This document shows, piece by piece, positions 50,576-60,225 of a stretch of DNA of 64,000 bases; positions within the stretch are counted from its first letter, which is position 1, and the number at the start of each line of letters is the position of its first letter. The translations under genes and the position numbers were made by a program. Under the pieces are notes generated by a model. The model saw only the letters and a program-made list of their open reading frames with translations, searched no databases and had not been told where the DNA came from. The stretch spans positions 62,001-126,000 of the forward strand of contig NZ_JAJITC010000009.1 of NCBI RefSeq assembly GCF_020881035.1. The letters are read 5' to 3'. Source of the stretch: Paraburkholderia translucens. Its GTDB lineage: Bacteria > Pseudomonadota > Gammaproteobacteria > Burkholderiales > Burkholderiaceae.

Positions 50576-52763
50576 AATCCCACATCTTCCTGAGCTTCGC
50601 CGCGATCTCGATCTTCGCCTGCGCGGCCGCGGCGAGTCCCGCCGCGCTCGGGGCGCTCGCCACCGGCGCGCGCGGCCACGCGTAGGCATCGAACAGCGGC
50701 AGCATCGGCGTGGCGATGAAGCGCGTACGCGACGCCCAGACATGCCGGTCGCCCAGATGCGTCTGGTTGTGCACGTAAAAGCGCTGCGGTACGACGATAT
50801 GCAGGTCTTCCTTCGCGCGCGTCATCGCCACGTACAGCAGGCGCCGCTCCTCGTCGATTTCCTCGTCGCTGCCGGTGCCGAGATCGGACGGAATGCAGCC
50901 GTCGACGCCGTTCAGCACGAACACGTTGCGCCACTCCTGGCCTTTCGCCGAATGGATCGTCGACAGGATCAGGTAATCCTCGTCGATCAGCGGCACGCCG
51001 GACTCGTCGCTGGTCGCATCGGGTGGATCGAGCGTCAGCTCGGTCAGGAAGCGCTCACGCGACGGATACGTGCCCGCGATGCTTTCCATCTGCAGCAGGT
51101 CTGCGTGACGAATCGCCGCGTCTTCGTGATTGCGCTCCAGGTGCGGCTCGTACCAGCGCCGCACCATTTCGAACTCGGCGGGCCACGGCGTTTGCCGCCC
51201 ATACACGCTCGACATCAGCCTGACGAACGGATGCCAGTCTTCCTGCGCCCGTGCGGGGGCGGCAAACGCGGCCAGCACGCTGCCGGCGGTCGCGACAGGA
51301 TCGCCGCCGTCCGCGCGAGCGACGAGGTCGTCGAGCAGCTTCGCCGCGGTGGCGGGGCCGACGCCCGGCAGCAGTTGCACGACCCGAAAGCCGGCGACGC
51401 GGTCGCGCGGATTTTCGGCCCAGCGCAGCACCGCGAGCACGTCCTTCACATGCACCGAGTCGAGAAATTTCAGGCCGCCGAACTTGACGAATGGAATATT
51501 GCGGCGCGTGAGCTCGATTTCGAGCGCGGCGCTGTGATGCGCAGTGCGAAACAGCACCGCCTGAGACTTCAGCTTCACCCCCTGCTCGCGCGCTTCCAGC
51601 ACCTGCTCGACGACGTAGCGAGCCTGCGCGGCATCGTCGGCGACCGTGACGAGGCGCGGGCGCTGCGCCGAGGCCTTGTCGGTCCACAGGTTCTTCGTGT
51701 AGCGCTCGCTCGCGAGCTCGATCACCGCGTTCGACGCGGCGAGAATCGGCGCGCTCGACCGGTAGTTCTGCTCGAGCGTGACCTGGCGGGCGGGCGGGTC
51801 GAACAGCGCGGGGAAATCGAGGATATTGCGCACGGTCGCGCCGCGAAACGAGTAGATCGACTGCGCGTCATCGCCGACCACGGTCAGGCCCCGGCCGTCC
51901 GGCTTCATCGCAAGGAGGATCGACGCTTGCAGGTGGTTGGTGTCCTGGTATTCGTCGACCAGCACGTGATCGAAGCGTGCCGACAGATCGGCAGCGATGG
52001 CCGGTTCGGCAGCCATATGCGACCAGTAGAGCAGCAGGTCGTCGTAGTCGAGCACACTCTGCTTCTGTTTCGCCTCGACGTAAGCGGCGAACAGCCGGCG
52101 CAGATCGTCCTGCCACTCGCGACACCACGGAAACGCGCCGTCCAGCACCTGGCCAAGCGATGCGCCCGTGTTGACGACGCGAGAATAGATTGCGAAACAG
52201 GTGCCCTTCGCCGGAAAGCGCCGTTCCTTTGCGGACAGCCCGAGCTCGTGGCGCACGAGGTTCATCAGGTCGGCGGAGTCTTCGCGGTCGTTGATCGTGA
52301 ACGCGGGTGCGAGGCCGATCAAGTCCGCGTATTCGCGCAACAGCCGCGCTCCGACACTATGGAACGTGCCCGCCCACGTGAGCCCTTGCGCGAGCGCCGC
52401 CCCTACGCTGGGCGCGCCAGCGGTGGCGGCCGCGGCGCCCGTGATGCGCGTGACGCGGCGGGTCATTTCGAGCGCCGCGCGGCGCGAGAAGGTCAACAGC
52501 AGGATGCGCTGCGGATCGGCGCCCTTCACCACCAGATTGGCGACGCGGTGCGCGAGCGTGTTGGTCTTGCCGGAGCCGGCACCTGCGATGACGAGCAGCG
52601 CGCCGGGCAGCGCGCCAGGCGTGCCGGTCCCGTATTCGACGGCTTCGCGTTGGGCGGCGTTGAGCTTCGCGAGCCAGGCGGCGGTATCGAATGACGGAGC
52701 GGATTCGGCGACAGTGGACACGGATCGGTTTGCGCGGTGGATGGATTTCAGGATGCGACGCAT
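50574..52763 (-). CDS. UvrD/Rep-family ATP-dependent DNA helicase
   Basis: A superfamily 1 3'-5' helicase of 729 residues. Seen motifs are the Q-like LNAAQREAVEYG near residue 32, Walker A VIAGAGSGKTNTLAHR near 57, motif II VDEYQDTN near 265, motif III GDDAQSIYSFRGA near 295, motif IV LEQNYRSSAPIL near 325, motif V LSTIHSAKGQEWRNVFVLNG (about 590) and motif VI LLYVAMTRAKEDL (about 640). It is of UvrD type but with a short and different C-terminus, so annotation as UvrD itself would be unsafe; a UvrD paralogue is likely. Start ATG 52763; further upstream only TTG is in frame. Confidence 0.92.
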   Translation of the reverse strand: MRRILKSIHRANRSVSTVAESAPSFDTAAWLAKLNAAQREAVEYGTGTPGALPGALLVIAGAGSGKTNTLAHRVANLVVKGADPQRILLLTFSRRAALEMTRRVTRITGAAAATAGAPSVGAALAQGLTWAGTFHSVGARLLREYADLIGLAPAFTINDREDSADLMNLVRHELGLSAKERRFPAKGTCFAIYSRVVNTGASLGQVLDGAFPWCREWQDDLRRLFAAYVEAKQKQSVLDYDDLLLYWSHMAAEPAIAADLSARFDHVLVDEYQDTNHLQASILLAMKPDGRGLTVVGDDAQSIYSFRGATVRNILDFPALFDPPARQVTLEQNYRSSAPILAASNAVIELASERYTKNLWTDKASAQRPRLVTVADDAAQARYVVEQVLEAREQGVKLKSQAVLFRTAHHSAALEIELTRRNIPFVKFGGLKFLDSVHVKDVLAVLRWAENPRDRVAGFRVVQLLPGVGPATAAKLLDDLVARADGGDPVATAGSVLAAFAAPARAQEDWHPFVRLMSSVYGRQTPWPAEFEMVRRWYEPHLERNHEDAAIRHADLLQMESIAGTYPSRERFLTELTLDPPDATSDESGVPLIDEDYLILSTIHSAKGQEWRNVFVLNGVDGCIPSDLGTGSDEEIDEERRLLYVAMTRAKEDLHIVVPQRFYVHNQTHLGDRHVWASRTRFIATPMLPLFDAYAWPRAPVASAPSAAGLAAAAQAKIEIAAKLRKMWD

Positions 52764-52908
52764 ACTGTATATCCATACAACCTCGCGCGACAAGCGCCCC
52801 TTTTCCGGGTCGCTATCTGTGCGGTCCGTGCACCGCCGGACGCGCCGCGCGGACTTGCTTTATGATGCGAACCCCCAACGCGACCTCGTTTCCCAAGGTG
52901 CAGACGCC

Positions 52909-53127
52909 ATGCCCAACCTCAATTTCACGCTGACCGGCGAATACGTCGAACTACACAATCTGCTGAAGATCACGGGCCTCGCGGACAGCGGCGGCTCGGC
53001 AAAGATGATGGTCGCGGACGGCGCCGTGATGGTCGACGGCCGCGTCGAGACGCGTAAGACCTGCAAGATCCGCGCGGGCCAGGTCGTATTGCTCGGCGAT
53101 ACGCGGATAGCGGTACACGAAGGCTGA
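52909..53127 (+). CDS. Small S4-domain RNA-binding protein (YbcJ type)
   Basis: A 72-residue protein consisting almost entirely of one S4-like fold: EYVELHNLLKITGLADSGG, then VADGAVMVDGRVETRKTCKI and VVLLGDTRIAV. It matches the YbcJ family of predicted RNA-binding proteins. ATG 52909 is used rather than upstream starts that overlap the divergent helicase promoter. Confidence 0.88.
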   Translation: MPNLNFTLTGEYVELHNLLKITGLADSGGSAKMMVADGAVMVDGRVETRKTCKIRAGQVVLLGDTRIAVHEG

Positions 53128-53249
53128 CGGCAGTCCGGAAATTCGCAGGACGGCACGCACCAGTATCGTGCATTCTCCATCGACATCGGCCGGGCGACGC
53201 AATAAGCTGTCGGTTTCGACAGGCAAGCGACGGACCACCCCACCGCGAG

Positions 53250-53267
53250 GAGCCGGCTGACCGGCTC
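53250..53267. repeat. Perfect 7-bp inverted repeat between S4 gene and MATE gene
   Basis: GAGCCGG (53250-53256) and CCGGCTC (53261-53267) flank a 4-nt loop in the 284-bp gap 53128-53411. There is no T-run. The rest of the gap shows nothing further. Confidence 0.4.
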
Positions 53268-53411
53268 GCCGCCGCGCCGCGGATTTTCGCGCCCGCAGCA
53301 CGGCGAGGTCACTTACTCCCGTACCGCGCAACACCGTGCAGCGCACCGCGGCTTGCGCCCACCCCTCGCTGTCGCCGCCGCTGTCGTCACCCTTTCACCG
53401 CCACGCATTCG

Positions 53412-54827
53412 ATGATTCATTCCAGCTTCGCCCGAGCGGCCAGCCGGCCGCCGACCCTGTCCCGTCACGCGGCCGATACCGCGCGGCTCGCCGCGCCGCT
53501 CGCTATCGCGCAACTCTCGCAGATGGCGATGAGCGTCACCGATACGATCCTGCTCGGCTCGCTCGGCCCTGATGCGCTGGCGGCCGGCGGCCTCGGCGCG
53601 AACCTCTTTTTCGTCGTCGTCACGCTGCTGCAGGGTGTGCTGACCTCGGTCAGCGTGAGCGTCGCGCACGCGCGCGGCGCGCAGGACGAGGGCCGCGTGC
53701 CGCATATCTACTGGACCGGATTCGTGCTGTCGGTGCTCCTATCAGTGCCGGCGTTCATCCTGCTGTCGTTCGCCTCGCGAATCCTGCTGGCGGTCGGCGA
53801 GCCGGGCCTCCTTGCGCACAACGTCGGTCAATATGCGGCCGTGCTGCGCTGGGGCGCACCCGCGAGCCTGATCGGCGTCGGTCTGATGCGCTCGTTCCTG
53901 CCGGCGATCGGCGCGGCGCGGCGCCTGTTGTGGGTGTCGATCGCGAGCGTCGGCGTGAACGGCTTCCTGAACTACGGGCTCATCCATGGCGCCTGCGGAT
54001 TGCCCCGGCTCGGCTTTCTCGGCTCGGCGGCTGCGACCACGATCACGGTGTGGCTGACCGCGCTCGTGCTGATGGCGCTCTTGCATCTGCGGCCGCGCTT
54101 CCGGCATTTCGTCGTGGCGACGCGGCCCAGGCTGCCGTTGATGGGCGAGCTGTTCGGCATCGGCTGGCCGGTCGCGATCACCTACGGCGTCGAGTCCACG
54201 CTGTTTCTCGCGACCGGTCTGATGGTCGGCCTGCTCGGCGAGTCGCAATTGGCCGCGCATCAGATCGCGTTGAACGTCGCGTCGGTCGCGTTCATGGTGC
54301 CGCTGTCGATCGGTCAGGCAGCCAACGTGCGGGTCGGCTTCTGGTCCGGCGCCGGTCAGCCGCTCGCCGCGCGCCACGCGGGCTTCGTCGCGCTCGCGCT
54401 AGGTGTCGGCTTCATGTCGATGTCGGGCCTCCTGCTGATCACCGCGCCGCACTGGATCGTCGGTCTGTATCTGCGCCTGGACGACCCGGCCAATGCGCCG
54501 ACCATCGCGCTCGCCAGCTCGCTGCTCGGCGTGGCGGCGATTTTCCAGATCGTCGACGGGATGCAGGCGGTCGGCTCCGGCTGTCTGCGCGGCCTGAAGG
54601 ACACGCGCGTGCCGATGATCGCCGCCGCATTCGGCTACTGGGTGATCGGCTTTCCGACCGGCTATCTGCTCGCGTTTCACGCCGGCCTCGGCGCGCGGGG
54701 CTTGTGGTGGGGCCTCGCGGCGGGCCTCGCTAGCGTCGCGCTGCTGATGACACTGCGCTTTCACCGGCTGAGTCTGCGGCAGGCACCGGCGGCGGGCGCG
54801 GTCACGCCACCGGCGCGATCGGTGTGA
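53412..54827 (+). CDS. MATE family multidrug/sodium efflux transporter (NorM type)
   Basis: A 471-residue transporter with 12 hydrophobic segments in two six-helix halves. The first half has PLAIAQLSQMAMSVTDTILLG and SVSVSVAHARGAQDEGRV, the second WPVAITYGVESTLFLATGLMVG, cited in part, and PLSIGQAANVRVGFWSGAGQ. These are the usual MatE landmarks, and the fold suggests NorM rather than DinF. The substrate cannot be named. Followed 107 bp later by the BASS-type gene on the same strand. Confidence 0.92.
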   Translation: MIHSSFARAASRPPTLSRHAADTARLAAPLAIAQLSQMAMSVTDTILLGSLGPDALAAGGLGANLFFVVVTLLQGVLTSVSVSVAHARGAQDEGRVPHIYWTGFVLSVLLSVPAFILLSFASRILLAVGEPGLLAHNVGQYAAVLRWGAPASLIGVGLMRSFLPAIGAARRLLWVSIASVGVNGFLNYGLIHGACGLPRLGFLGSAAATTITVWLTALVLMALLHLRPRFRHFVVATRPRLPLMGELFGIGWPVAITYGVESTLFLATGLMVGLLGESQLAAHQIALNVASVAFMVPLSIGQAANVRVGFWSGAGQPLAARHAGFVALALGVGFMSMSGLLLITAPHWIVGLYLRLDDPANAPTIALASSLLGVAAIFQIVDGMQAVGSGCLRGLKDTRVPMIAAAFGYWVIGFPTGYLLAFHAGLGARGLWWGLAAGLASVALLMTLRFHRLSLRQAPAAGAVTPPARSV

Positions 54828-54934
54828 GCGAGGCAGCGCCAAACCCACTCCTGAAGCACTCCCTGCAAAAGGTAAAATGGTCGCCGCATCACGCGGGCGC
54901 TCCCGCGACACAACATAACCAAGGACCACCCGCC

Positions 54935-55894
54935 ATGCTTGCCCGCGTCACCCGCCTGTTCCCGCTCTGGGCCGCGCTCGCCTCGATCGCCGCGTACTTC
55001 TCGCCGGCCTCGTTTTCCGGCATCGCGCCGCACGTCACCACGCTGCTTACGATCATCATGCTGGCGATGGGCGTCACGCTCTCGGCCGCCGATTTCCTGC
55101 GCGTGTTTGCGCGCCCCGCGCCGGTGATCGCCGGCATCGTGCTGCATTACCTCGTGATGCCGCTCGCCGCGTGGGTCATCGCGAAGGCGCTGCGCATGCC
55201 GCCCGACCTGACCGCCGGCATGGTGCTGGTCGGCAGCGTCGCGAGCGGCACCGCCTCGAACGTGATGATCTATCTCGCGCGCGGCGACGTCGCACTGTCG
55301 GTGACGATCAGCGCGCTCTCGACGCTCGTCGGCGTGTTCGCAACACCGCTGCTCACGCGGCTTTACGTCGACGCATCGATCGTCGTCGACGTGCGCGGCA
55401 TGCTGATGAGCATTCTGCAGATCGTCGCACTACCGATCGTCGTCGGCCTCGTCGTCAATCATCTGTTCGGCAAGCTCGTGCGCAAGATCGAGCCGATCCT
55501 GCCGCTAGTATCGATGATCGCGATCGTGCTGATCATCGGCGCGGTGGTGGGCGGCACGCAGAAGAGCATCGCTTCGGTCGGCCTCGTCGTGATGGCCGGC
55601 GTCATCCTGCATAACGGCATCGGCCTGCTCGGCGGCTACTGGGGCGGCCGTCTGCTCGGTTTCGACGAAGCCGTCTGCCGCACGCTCGCGATCGAAGTCG
55701 GCATGCAGAACTCCGGTCTCGCCGCGACGCTCGGCAAGCTCTATTTCACGCCGCTCGCCGCGTTGCCCGGCGCGCTGTTCTCCGTGTGGCACAACCTGTC
55801 GGGCTCGTTGCTCGCGGGTGTGTGGGCGGGCCGCCCGGCGCAAGGCTCGACGCGTCCCGACGGCGAGCGCGTGCCGCAGGCGGAGCACGTCTGA
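54935..55894 (+). CDS. BASS-family bile acid:sodium symporter-like transporter
   Basis: A 319-residue protein with about nine membrane segments. The family features are LLTIIMLAMGVTLSAADF near residue 38, GMVLVGSVASGTASNVMIYLARG near 93 (the substrate/sodium crossover loop) and CRTLAIEVGMQNSGLAATLG near 247. Members of this branch carry ketopantoate or other organic anions. The start ATG 54935 has AAGGA upstream; the frame extends back to 54824 but the extra residues overlap the MATE gene. Confidence 0.9.
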   Translation: MLARVTRLFPLWAALASIAAYFSPASFSGIAPHVTTLLTIIMLAMGVTLSAADFLRVFARPAPVIAGIVLHYLVMPLAAWVIAKALRMPPDLTAGMVLVGSVASGTASNVMIYLARGDVALSVTISALSTLVGVFATPLLTRLYVDASIVVDVRGMLMSILQIVALPIVVGLVVNHLFGKLVRKIEPILPLVSMIAIVLIIGAVVGGTQKSIASVGLVVMAGVILHNGIGLLGGYWGGRLLGFDEAVCRTLAIEVGMQNSGLAATLGKLYFTPLAALPGALFSVWHNLSGSLLAGVWAGRPAQGSTRPDGERVPQAEHV

Positions 55895-56112
55895 TCCCGC
55901 TTCCGCGCGCCGCCGTTTGCAACAGGTGATGGATCACCTGACCGCGGCGGCGCCCATACCGCAACGGTATTGCTGGCCAGCGCGCGGCACTTCCCTACGT
56001 TTGCAGACGAGCGACGAGCACGCGCCCCAATTCCCTTAGAATGGTTTTCTCGACAGCGCGTGCAGTCTTAGCTGCCGCCACTGAAAAGCCTGCAAAACAA
56101 GGGGAAAACAGC

Positions 56113-57761
56113 GTGCAGTGGCAATTTGAACGACTTCATCGGGCCGCGCGCCGCCCATCGATAGTCAGCACAACGAGACAATTATTCCTGCTCTGCTGTG
56201 CGGCGGCATTTTTGACCGCCTGCACGACGAAGCCACCGGCCACCGCGTTCGACCGCGAGGTCACGCATGCGCTGCCCGCTACCGCCGATACGCCGCTGCG
56301 CACAGCGCTTGCGCCGCTCGAGGCGAAGCATCCGCAGCAGTCAGGATTTCGCGTGCTGGCGAACGGCACGGACGCGCTGCAAATGCGCATTGCGCTCGCG
56401 CGCGCGGCGACCAAAACCCTCGACATGCAGTACTACATCGCCAACGAGGACACCACCGGCAAGCTGCTGCTCGGCGCCGCGCTGTACGCGGCCGATCACG
56501 GCGTGCGGGTACGCATGCTGGTCGACGATCTGAACTTCAAGGACATCGACCGCATCATGGCGGGGTTGAACAGCCACGACAACATCGAGATTCGCGTCTT
56601 CAATCCGTATGGCAGCGCGCAGGAAGGCATGTTCGAGCGCACCACGAACCTGTTCACGCAGATCGACCACTTCACGCGCCGCATGCACAACAAGGCGATG
56701 ATCACGGACAACCAGCTCGCGATCGTCGGCGGGCGCAATCTCGGCGACGAGTACTTCAGCGCGAGCGAAACGCTGCAGTTTCGCGACCTCGACGCGCTCG
56801 CGGCGGGCCCGATCGTCGCCGACATCTCCGCGAGTTTCGACGACTACTGGAACAGCGACCTCGCCTATCCGCTGCGTGCGCAGAACGGCAGAAATTCGAC
56901 CGGCAAGAACTCGACCAGACGCGCGACGACCTGCGCCGGCACTGGCGCACCAATGCCGATCCCTACAACGCGAAGCCGCTGAACGCGACGCCGCTCACGG
57001 CGCAGATCACGAGCGAGCAGCTCGGTCTCACTTGGGCGAAAGCGGAATTCTGGGTCGACTTGCCGGAGAAGATCGAGCATCCGTCGCCGGACTACCTGAG
57101 CCCGCCGCTCGCCCGGCTGCGCGAACTGATGCGCGACGCGCGCCATGACTTCCTGATCGTGTCGCCCTACTTCGTGCCGCACGACTCGGGCGTGCAGGCG
57201 GCTGGCGAACTGACGCAGCGCGGCATCCGGATCGCGGTGCTGACCAACTCGCTCGCGGCGACCGACGCGGTCGCCGTGCAGGCAGGCTACAGTCCGTTCC
57301 GCGTGCCGCTGCTGAAGGCGGGTGTCGAACTGTACGAACTCAGGGCGCGTCGGGACTCACCGGACGTCGGGCTGGTCGGCTCGAGTTCCCGCTCGAGCCT
57401 GCATGCAAAGACCTACGTGATCGACCACCAGATTCTCGTGATCGGCTCGTTGAACCTCGACCCGCGCTCGGCGAATCTGAACACCGAGCTTGCGCTCGTG
57501 ATCCACAGCCCCGAACTCGCGAATCAGGTGGCGAAGATCTTCGAGCGCGCGATCCAGCCCGATCAAAGCTATCACGTCACGCTCGCCGACGCGGCGCAGC
57601 TCGCCTATCTGGGCTCGATCGGCGCGCCGCTCTCGCCGCTCGTCTGGACCGACGTCGAGCACGGCCAGACACGCACCTACATTTTCGATCCGGAGGCCGG
57701 TTTTTACCGGAACGCGCTGACAGGTCTATTCTCCTTATTGCCGGTCAACTCGGAACTTTGA
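56113..57761 (+). pseudogene. Phospholipase D-family lipoprotein interrupted by a frameshift
   Basis: The two halves of one PLD/cardiolipin-synthase-like protein lie in different frames. Part 1 (frame of 56113, open to 56982) has a lipoprotein signal (LFLLCCAAAFLTAC, lipobox LTAC) and the first HxKx4D motif, HNKAMITD. Part 2 (frame of 57060, to 57761) has the second motif, HAKTYVID, followed by IGSLNLDPRSANLNTELAL. The frames meet at about 56881-56892, where reading CAG AAC GGC changes to CAG AAA TTC GAC, consistent with loss of one base from a short G-run. Restored, it would encode about 549 residues. Start is probably GTG 56113 (GGGGAAAA upstream). It could be a sequencing error or a real disruption. 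Confidence 0.85.
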
Positions 57762-57776
57762 GAAGCGGAGCAAAAC

Positions 57777-59177
57777 ATGACTGAAGACGTACGGATGGAG
57801 CGCGACACGTTCGGCGAGATCGCGGTGCCGAACGCCCGCCTATGGGGCGCGCAAACGCAGCGCTCGCTGCAGAACTTCAAGATTTCGACCGAGAAGCAGT
57901 CACCCGAGCTGATCACCGCGCTCGCGGTGATCAAACGCGCGGCGGCCGAAGTCAACCTCGGCCTGGGCGTGCTCGACGAACAGAAGGCCCGCGCGATCAT
58001 GCAGGCGGCCGACGAGATCATCGCCGGCCAGCATCCGGGCGAATTTCCGCTCGCGGTCTGGCAGACCGGCTCGGGCACGCAGACCAACATGAACCTGAAC
58101 GAGGTGATCGCCAACCGTGCGAGCGAGCTACTCGGCGGCGAGCGTGGCGAGGCGCGCAAGGTGCATCCGAACGATGACGTGAATCGCGGGCAATCGTCGA
58201 ACGACGTATTTCCGACCGCCATGCACGTGGCTGCCGCGGACGCCATCGTCAAGCATCTGCTGCCCGCGCTGAAGACGCTTCGCGACACGCTCGACGGCAA
58301 GGCGAAGGCCTTCGCCGGCATCGTCAAGATCGGCCGCACCCACCTGCAGGACGCGACGCCGCTCACGCTCGGCCAGGAGTTCTCGGGCTATGTCGCGCAG
58401 CTGGAGCATGGCATCCGTCACGTCGAGTCGGCGTTGCCGCATCTGTACGAACTCGCGCAGGGCGGCACCGCGGTCGGCACGGGACTGAACGCGCATCCGA
58501 AGTTCGCCGACGCGGTCGCCGCCACGATCGGCAAGCTGACCGGCCTGCCGTTCGTATCGGCGCCGAACAAGTTCGAGGTAATGGCCGCCGCCGACGCGCT
58601 GGTGTTCGCGCACGGCGCGCTGAAAACGGTTGCCGCCGGCCTGAACAAGATCGCCAACGACATCCGCTGGCTCGCGAGCGGCCCGCGCTGCGGTCTCGGC
58701 GAGCTGCGGATCCCCGAGAACGAACCGGGCAGCTCGATCATGCCGGGCAAGGTCAATCCGACCCAGTCCGAAGCGCTGACCATGCTCTGCGCGCAGGTGT
58801 TCGGCAACGACGTCGCGGTGAACATTGGCGGCGCGAGCGGCAACTTCGAGCTGAACGTGTTCCGGCCGATGATCGCGCACAACGTGCTGCAGTCGGTGCG
58901 CCTGCTCGCCGACGGCGCGCGCAGCTTCAACGACAACTGCGCGGTCGGCATCGAGCCGAATCATGAACGCATCGATACCTTGCTCAACGAATCGCTGATG
59001 CTCGTGACGGCGCTCAATCCGCACATCGGCTACGACAAGGCCGCGCAGATCGCCAAGAAAGCGCACAAGGAAGGCACGACGCTGAAGGCGTCGGCGCTGG
59101 CGCTCGGCTATGTCACCGAGCAACAGTTCGACGAGTGGGTGCGGCCGAAGGATATGGTCGGACGTACGGCGGGGTAG
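57777..59177 (+). CDS. fumC: Fumarate hydratase class II
   Basis: FumC interconverts fumarate and malate in the TCA cycle and, unlike class I enzymes, needs no iron-sulfur cluster. The 466-residue product has TGSGTQTNMNLNEVIANRA near residue 98, GRTHLQDATPLTLGQE near 184 and the fumarase signature GSSIMPGKVNPTQ near 320. The ATG is 15 bp after the phospholipase gene and has GGAG upstream. Confidence 0.97.
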   Translation: MTEDVRMERDTFGEIAVPNARLWGAQTQRSLQNFKISTEKQSPELITALAVIKRAAAEVNLGLGVLDEQKARAIMQAADEIIAGQHPGEFPLAVWQTGSGTQTNMNLNEVIANRASELLGGERGEARKVHPNDDVNRGQSSNDVFPTAMHVAAADAIVKHLLPALKTLRDTLDGKAKAFAGIVKIGRTHLQDATPLTLGQEFSGYVAQLEHGIRHVESALPHLYELAQGGTAVGTGLNAHPKFADAVAATIGKLTGLPFVSAPNKFEVMAAADALVFAHGALKTVAAGLNKIANDIRWLASGPRCGLGELRIPENEPGSSIMPGKVNPTQSEALTMLCAQVFGNDVAVNIGGASGNFELNVFRPMIAHNVLQSVRLLADGARSFNDNCAVGIEPNHERIDTLLNESLMLVTALNPHIGYDKAAQIAKKAHKEGTTLKASALALGYVTEQQFDEWVRPKDMVGRTAG

Positions 59178-59215
59178 GTGCGCGAGGCGGCGCGCCGCCC
59201 GCAACCCCGCCGCAC

Positions 59216-59722
59216 TTAAATCTTGCCCTGCGCGACTTCTTCAGGTTTGAGCTCGACGATCGCGTCGAGCGCTTCCTTCACGTCCATCGCGTATTTGGCG
59301 AGGCGATTCTGCTCTTCGGTCTGCGGCACGAAAGCGGGCACCGCCACCGGATGGCCGTTCTCGTTGACGGCGACCATCACGACGAGGCAGTCGGTGGTCT
59401 GCAACAGTTCGCCGCCCTTCGGATCGCCCGCCTGCACCGACACGTGAATATGCATGCTGGTGCGGCCGGTCGCAACGACGCGTGCACGCAGCTCGACCAG
59501 ATTGCCCACGAGGATCGGGCGGCGGAAACGGATATTGCCTACGCTGACCGTCACGCAATAGCGCCCCGACCACACCGCCGCGCATGCGTAGGCGGTTTCG
59601 TCGATCCACTTCATCAGCGCGCCGCCGTGGACCTTGCCGCCAAAGTTGACCGAGGTCGGCTCGGCGAGAAAGCGGAAGGTGGTTTCCGAACGGTCCAGCG
59701 GTGCTGCGGGAACAGTGCTCAT
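59216..59722 (-). CDS. Acyl-CoA thioesterase (YciA-like hotdog fold)
   Basis: A 168-residue hotdog-fold thioesterase. It shows NFGGKVHGGALMKWIDETAY near residue 27, with the catalytic-type Asp, and NIRFRRPILVGNLVELRARV near 63, followed by GRTSMHIHVSVQAGD. It hydrolyses acyl-CoA; chain preference is unknown. Start ATG 59722 preferred over 59737. The fumC and thioesterase genes converge with a 38-bp gap and no clear terminator. Confidence 0.9.
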   Translation of the reverse strand: MSTVPAAPLDRSETTFRFLAEPTSVNFGGKVHGGALMKWIDETAYACAAVWSGRYCVTVSVGNIRFRRPILVGNLVELRARVVATGRTSMHIHVSVQAGDPKGGELLQTTDCLVVMVAVNENGHPVAVPAFVPQTEEQNRLAKYAMDVKEALDAIVELKPEEVAQGKI

Positions 59723-59887
59723 CTTGGCTCCGGTCAATCGGCTTCATTGAAAGGAGGCGATTATACGAGCGCAATATTGCGCGCGGCGCGGTGTCGATTG
59801 CGAAGCGCGGCGCAATGGGCCGGTCAGGCGCGCCGTTGGCCCGGCGCTTTTGGGGCCCGGGTCTGGTTTCGGGACGGTTGCGCGGCG

Positions 59888-60028
59888 TCAGTTGTGGACG
59901 CTGATCCCCGTGTCGATGGTGCCGTACATATCGATGCTGCCGCTGCCGGTCGAGCCCGAACCGGCCGCGCCCCCCGCGCAGGCGCTGCACAGCAGAACCG
60001 CCGCGGCGACGGCCAGAAGAGTTTTCAT
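59888..60028 (-). CDS. 46-residue lipoprotein with a porin-like C-terminal motif
   Basis: A short reading frame begins MKTLLAVAAAVLLCSAC, a full signal peptide with lipobox-like SAC (cleavage before Cys17; Cys14 less likely). It continues with a Gly/Ala/Ser linker and ends IDMYGTIDTGISVHN. That last stretch resembles the first mature strand of Burkholderia general porins (pattern VTLYGVIDxGI). If real, the mature protein has only about 30 residues. Nothing downstream on the same strand belongs to it except the thioesterase gene, 165 bp away. A chance frame is possible, but the complete lipoprotein signal argues against it. Confidence 0.6.
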   Translation of the reverse strand: MKTLLAVAAAVLLCSACAGGAAGSGSTGSGSIDMYGTIDTGISVHN

Positions 60029-60225
60029 CACATCGTATTCGTGCAAGGACAGGCTTCGATTTTAGCCTGGCGGCATGAGCCAGCGCGGGAACGCAGGCTG
60101 GCAGGACACCCGGCCGCATCCATTGTTCACCCAAAGCTGAAACGTCGGATACCTGATGCGCGTAGAGTAGGAGGCGTGACCGCGCGCCTTGCAAATTGCC
60201 CGCGCCGCCCCTTCCGGAGACAGCC

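Noticed and set aside
49968..52694. 908-codon plus-strand frame opposite the UvrD-type helicase
   Set aside because: It overlaps the 255-residue gene and then runs antisense to all helicase motifs; a GC shadow.
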